Below the pieces are notes generated by a model, which saw only the letters and a list, made by a program, of their open reading frames with translations, was not told the origin of the DNA and did no database searches. The position numbers and the translations under genes are program-made. Source: an uncultured cyanobacterium (lineage in GTDB: Bacteria; Cyanobacteriota; Cyanobacteriia; PCC-6307; Cyanobiaceae). From it: DNA of 29,328 nucleotides. This document shows positions 29,111 to 29,328 of the stretch, in pieces. Position 1 is the first letter of the stretch. Every line of letters begins with the position of its first letter. The DNA lies in NCBI GenBank assembly GCA_903934745.1, contig CAIZOZ010000088.1, positions 1-29,328 of the forward strand, given 5' to 3'.

Positions 29111-29328
29111 CAGGGCGCCGGACTGGAGGAGCGCACGATGTCACCCCAGAGGGAGGCGGCCAGGGCGCTGCTGGCCTGGGTCGGGGCGTTGTTGTCGTTG
29201 CCGAGCCAGACGCCCATCACCCAGTGCCGCTGGGGCAGGAAGCCGATGAACCACAGATCGCGGCCGTCATTGGTGGTGCCGGTCTTGCCGCCGGCTCCGC
29301 CCCCCACGTAGGCCGCCGTGCCCGTGCC
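29110..29328 (-). CDS. Penicillin-binding protein, C-terminal fragment (runs off window edge)
   Basis: The last 72 residues of a transpeptidase. GGKTGTTNDGRDLWFIGFLP carries the KTG box that closes the active site of penicillin-binding proteins, followed by HWVMGVWLGNDNNAP and a short tail. The KTGTT...DxWFxGxxP...VWxGxD pattern is that of class A (bifunctional) PBPs, so the missing part probably includes a glycosyltransferase domain. It cross-links peptidoglycan in the periplasm. Its TGA shares one base with the ATG of the downstream GTPase, so the two are co-translated. Confidence 0.88.
   Translation of the reverse strand, partial: GTGTAAYVGGGAGGKTGTTNDGRDLWFIGFLPQRHWVMGVWLGNDNNAPTQASSALAASLWGDIVRSSSPAP

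Overview
This window looks like ordinary chromosomal DNA from a GC-rich, phycobilisome-containing picocyanobacterium of the Synechococcus/Cyanobium type. The evidence is cyanobacterial photosynthesis genes (apcF for a phycobilisome core subunit, psb28, gun4), a glnA promoter with NtcA-type sites, several lineage-typical hypothetical proteins, and repeated HIP1 palindromes (GCGATCGC). I see no rRNA, tRNA, CRISPR array, transposase, integrase or phage gene. The species assignment is inference from gene content.

Layout. Positions 1-184 hold the N-terminus of a DMT/EamA transporter on the minus strand, divergent from dnaG (339-2471), which is followed by a GAF-GGDEF protein with a degenerate active site. 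A 64-bp tandem repeat leads into a small acidic protein. On the minus strand, umuD-umuC (5951-4209) forms a textbook SOS operon with a LexA-type box and an intrinsic terminator. Two metal-transport genes follow (a GDT1/UPF0016 protein and a His-rich CDF exporter). Next come a lumenal/periplasmic pentapeptide-repeat protein with a partner hypothetical, yraN, and a small secreted protein.

The central plus-strand run (9911-16091) is a tight gene train: rsmA, ispE, a DUF3082 membrane protein, a 31-residue membrane peptide, pdhB, secD, secF and a small membrane protein whose start overlaps the secF stop. It meets, tail to tail and overlapping, a minus-strand operon psb28 - AI-2E transporter - AI-2E transporter (18529-16066), whose genes overlap by 4 bp at each junction. 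psb28 is divergent from gun4, which precedes a lone RsbW-type anti-sigma kinase.

The right third has a DUF6439-like protein, a small membrane protein and a SAM methyltransferase. Then glnA (minus) and apcF (plus) share a 259-bp divergent promoter region rich in dyads, with two NtcA-like sites and a separate perfect 8-bp inverted repeat. After that come a serine/alanine-glyoxylate aminotransferase (photorespiration), tadA head to head with a group II PLP-dependent decarboxylase, a small membrane protein, a membrane-anchored GTPase with a DUF697-like tail, and the C-terminus of a penicillin-binding protein whose stop overlaps the GTPase start.

Genes whose jobs connect: glnA, apcF and the aminotransferase belong to nitrogen, light-harvesting and photorespiratory metabolism; psb28 and gun4 to chlorophyll supply and photosystem II assembly; secD and secF to protein export; dnaG and umuDC to replication and damage tolerance. 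I found no convincing undescribed multi-gene system. The most interesting items are the promoter architecture of glnA/apcF, the non-canonical start of dnaG, the degenerate GGDEF protein and several lineage-specific small proteins.
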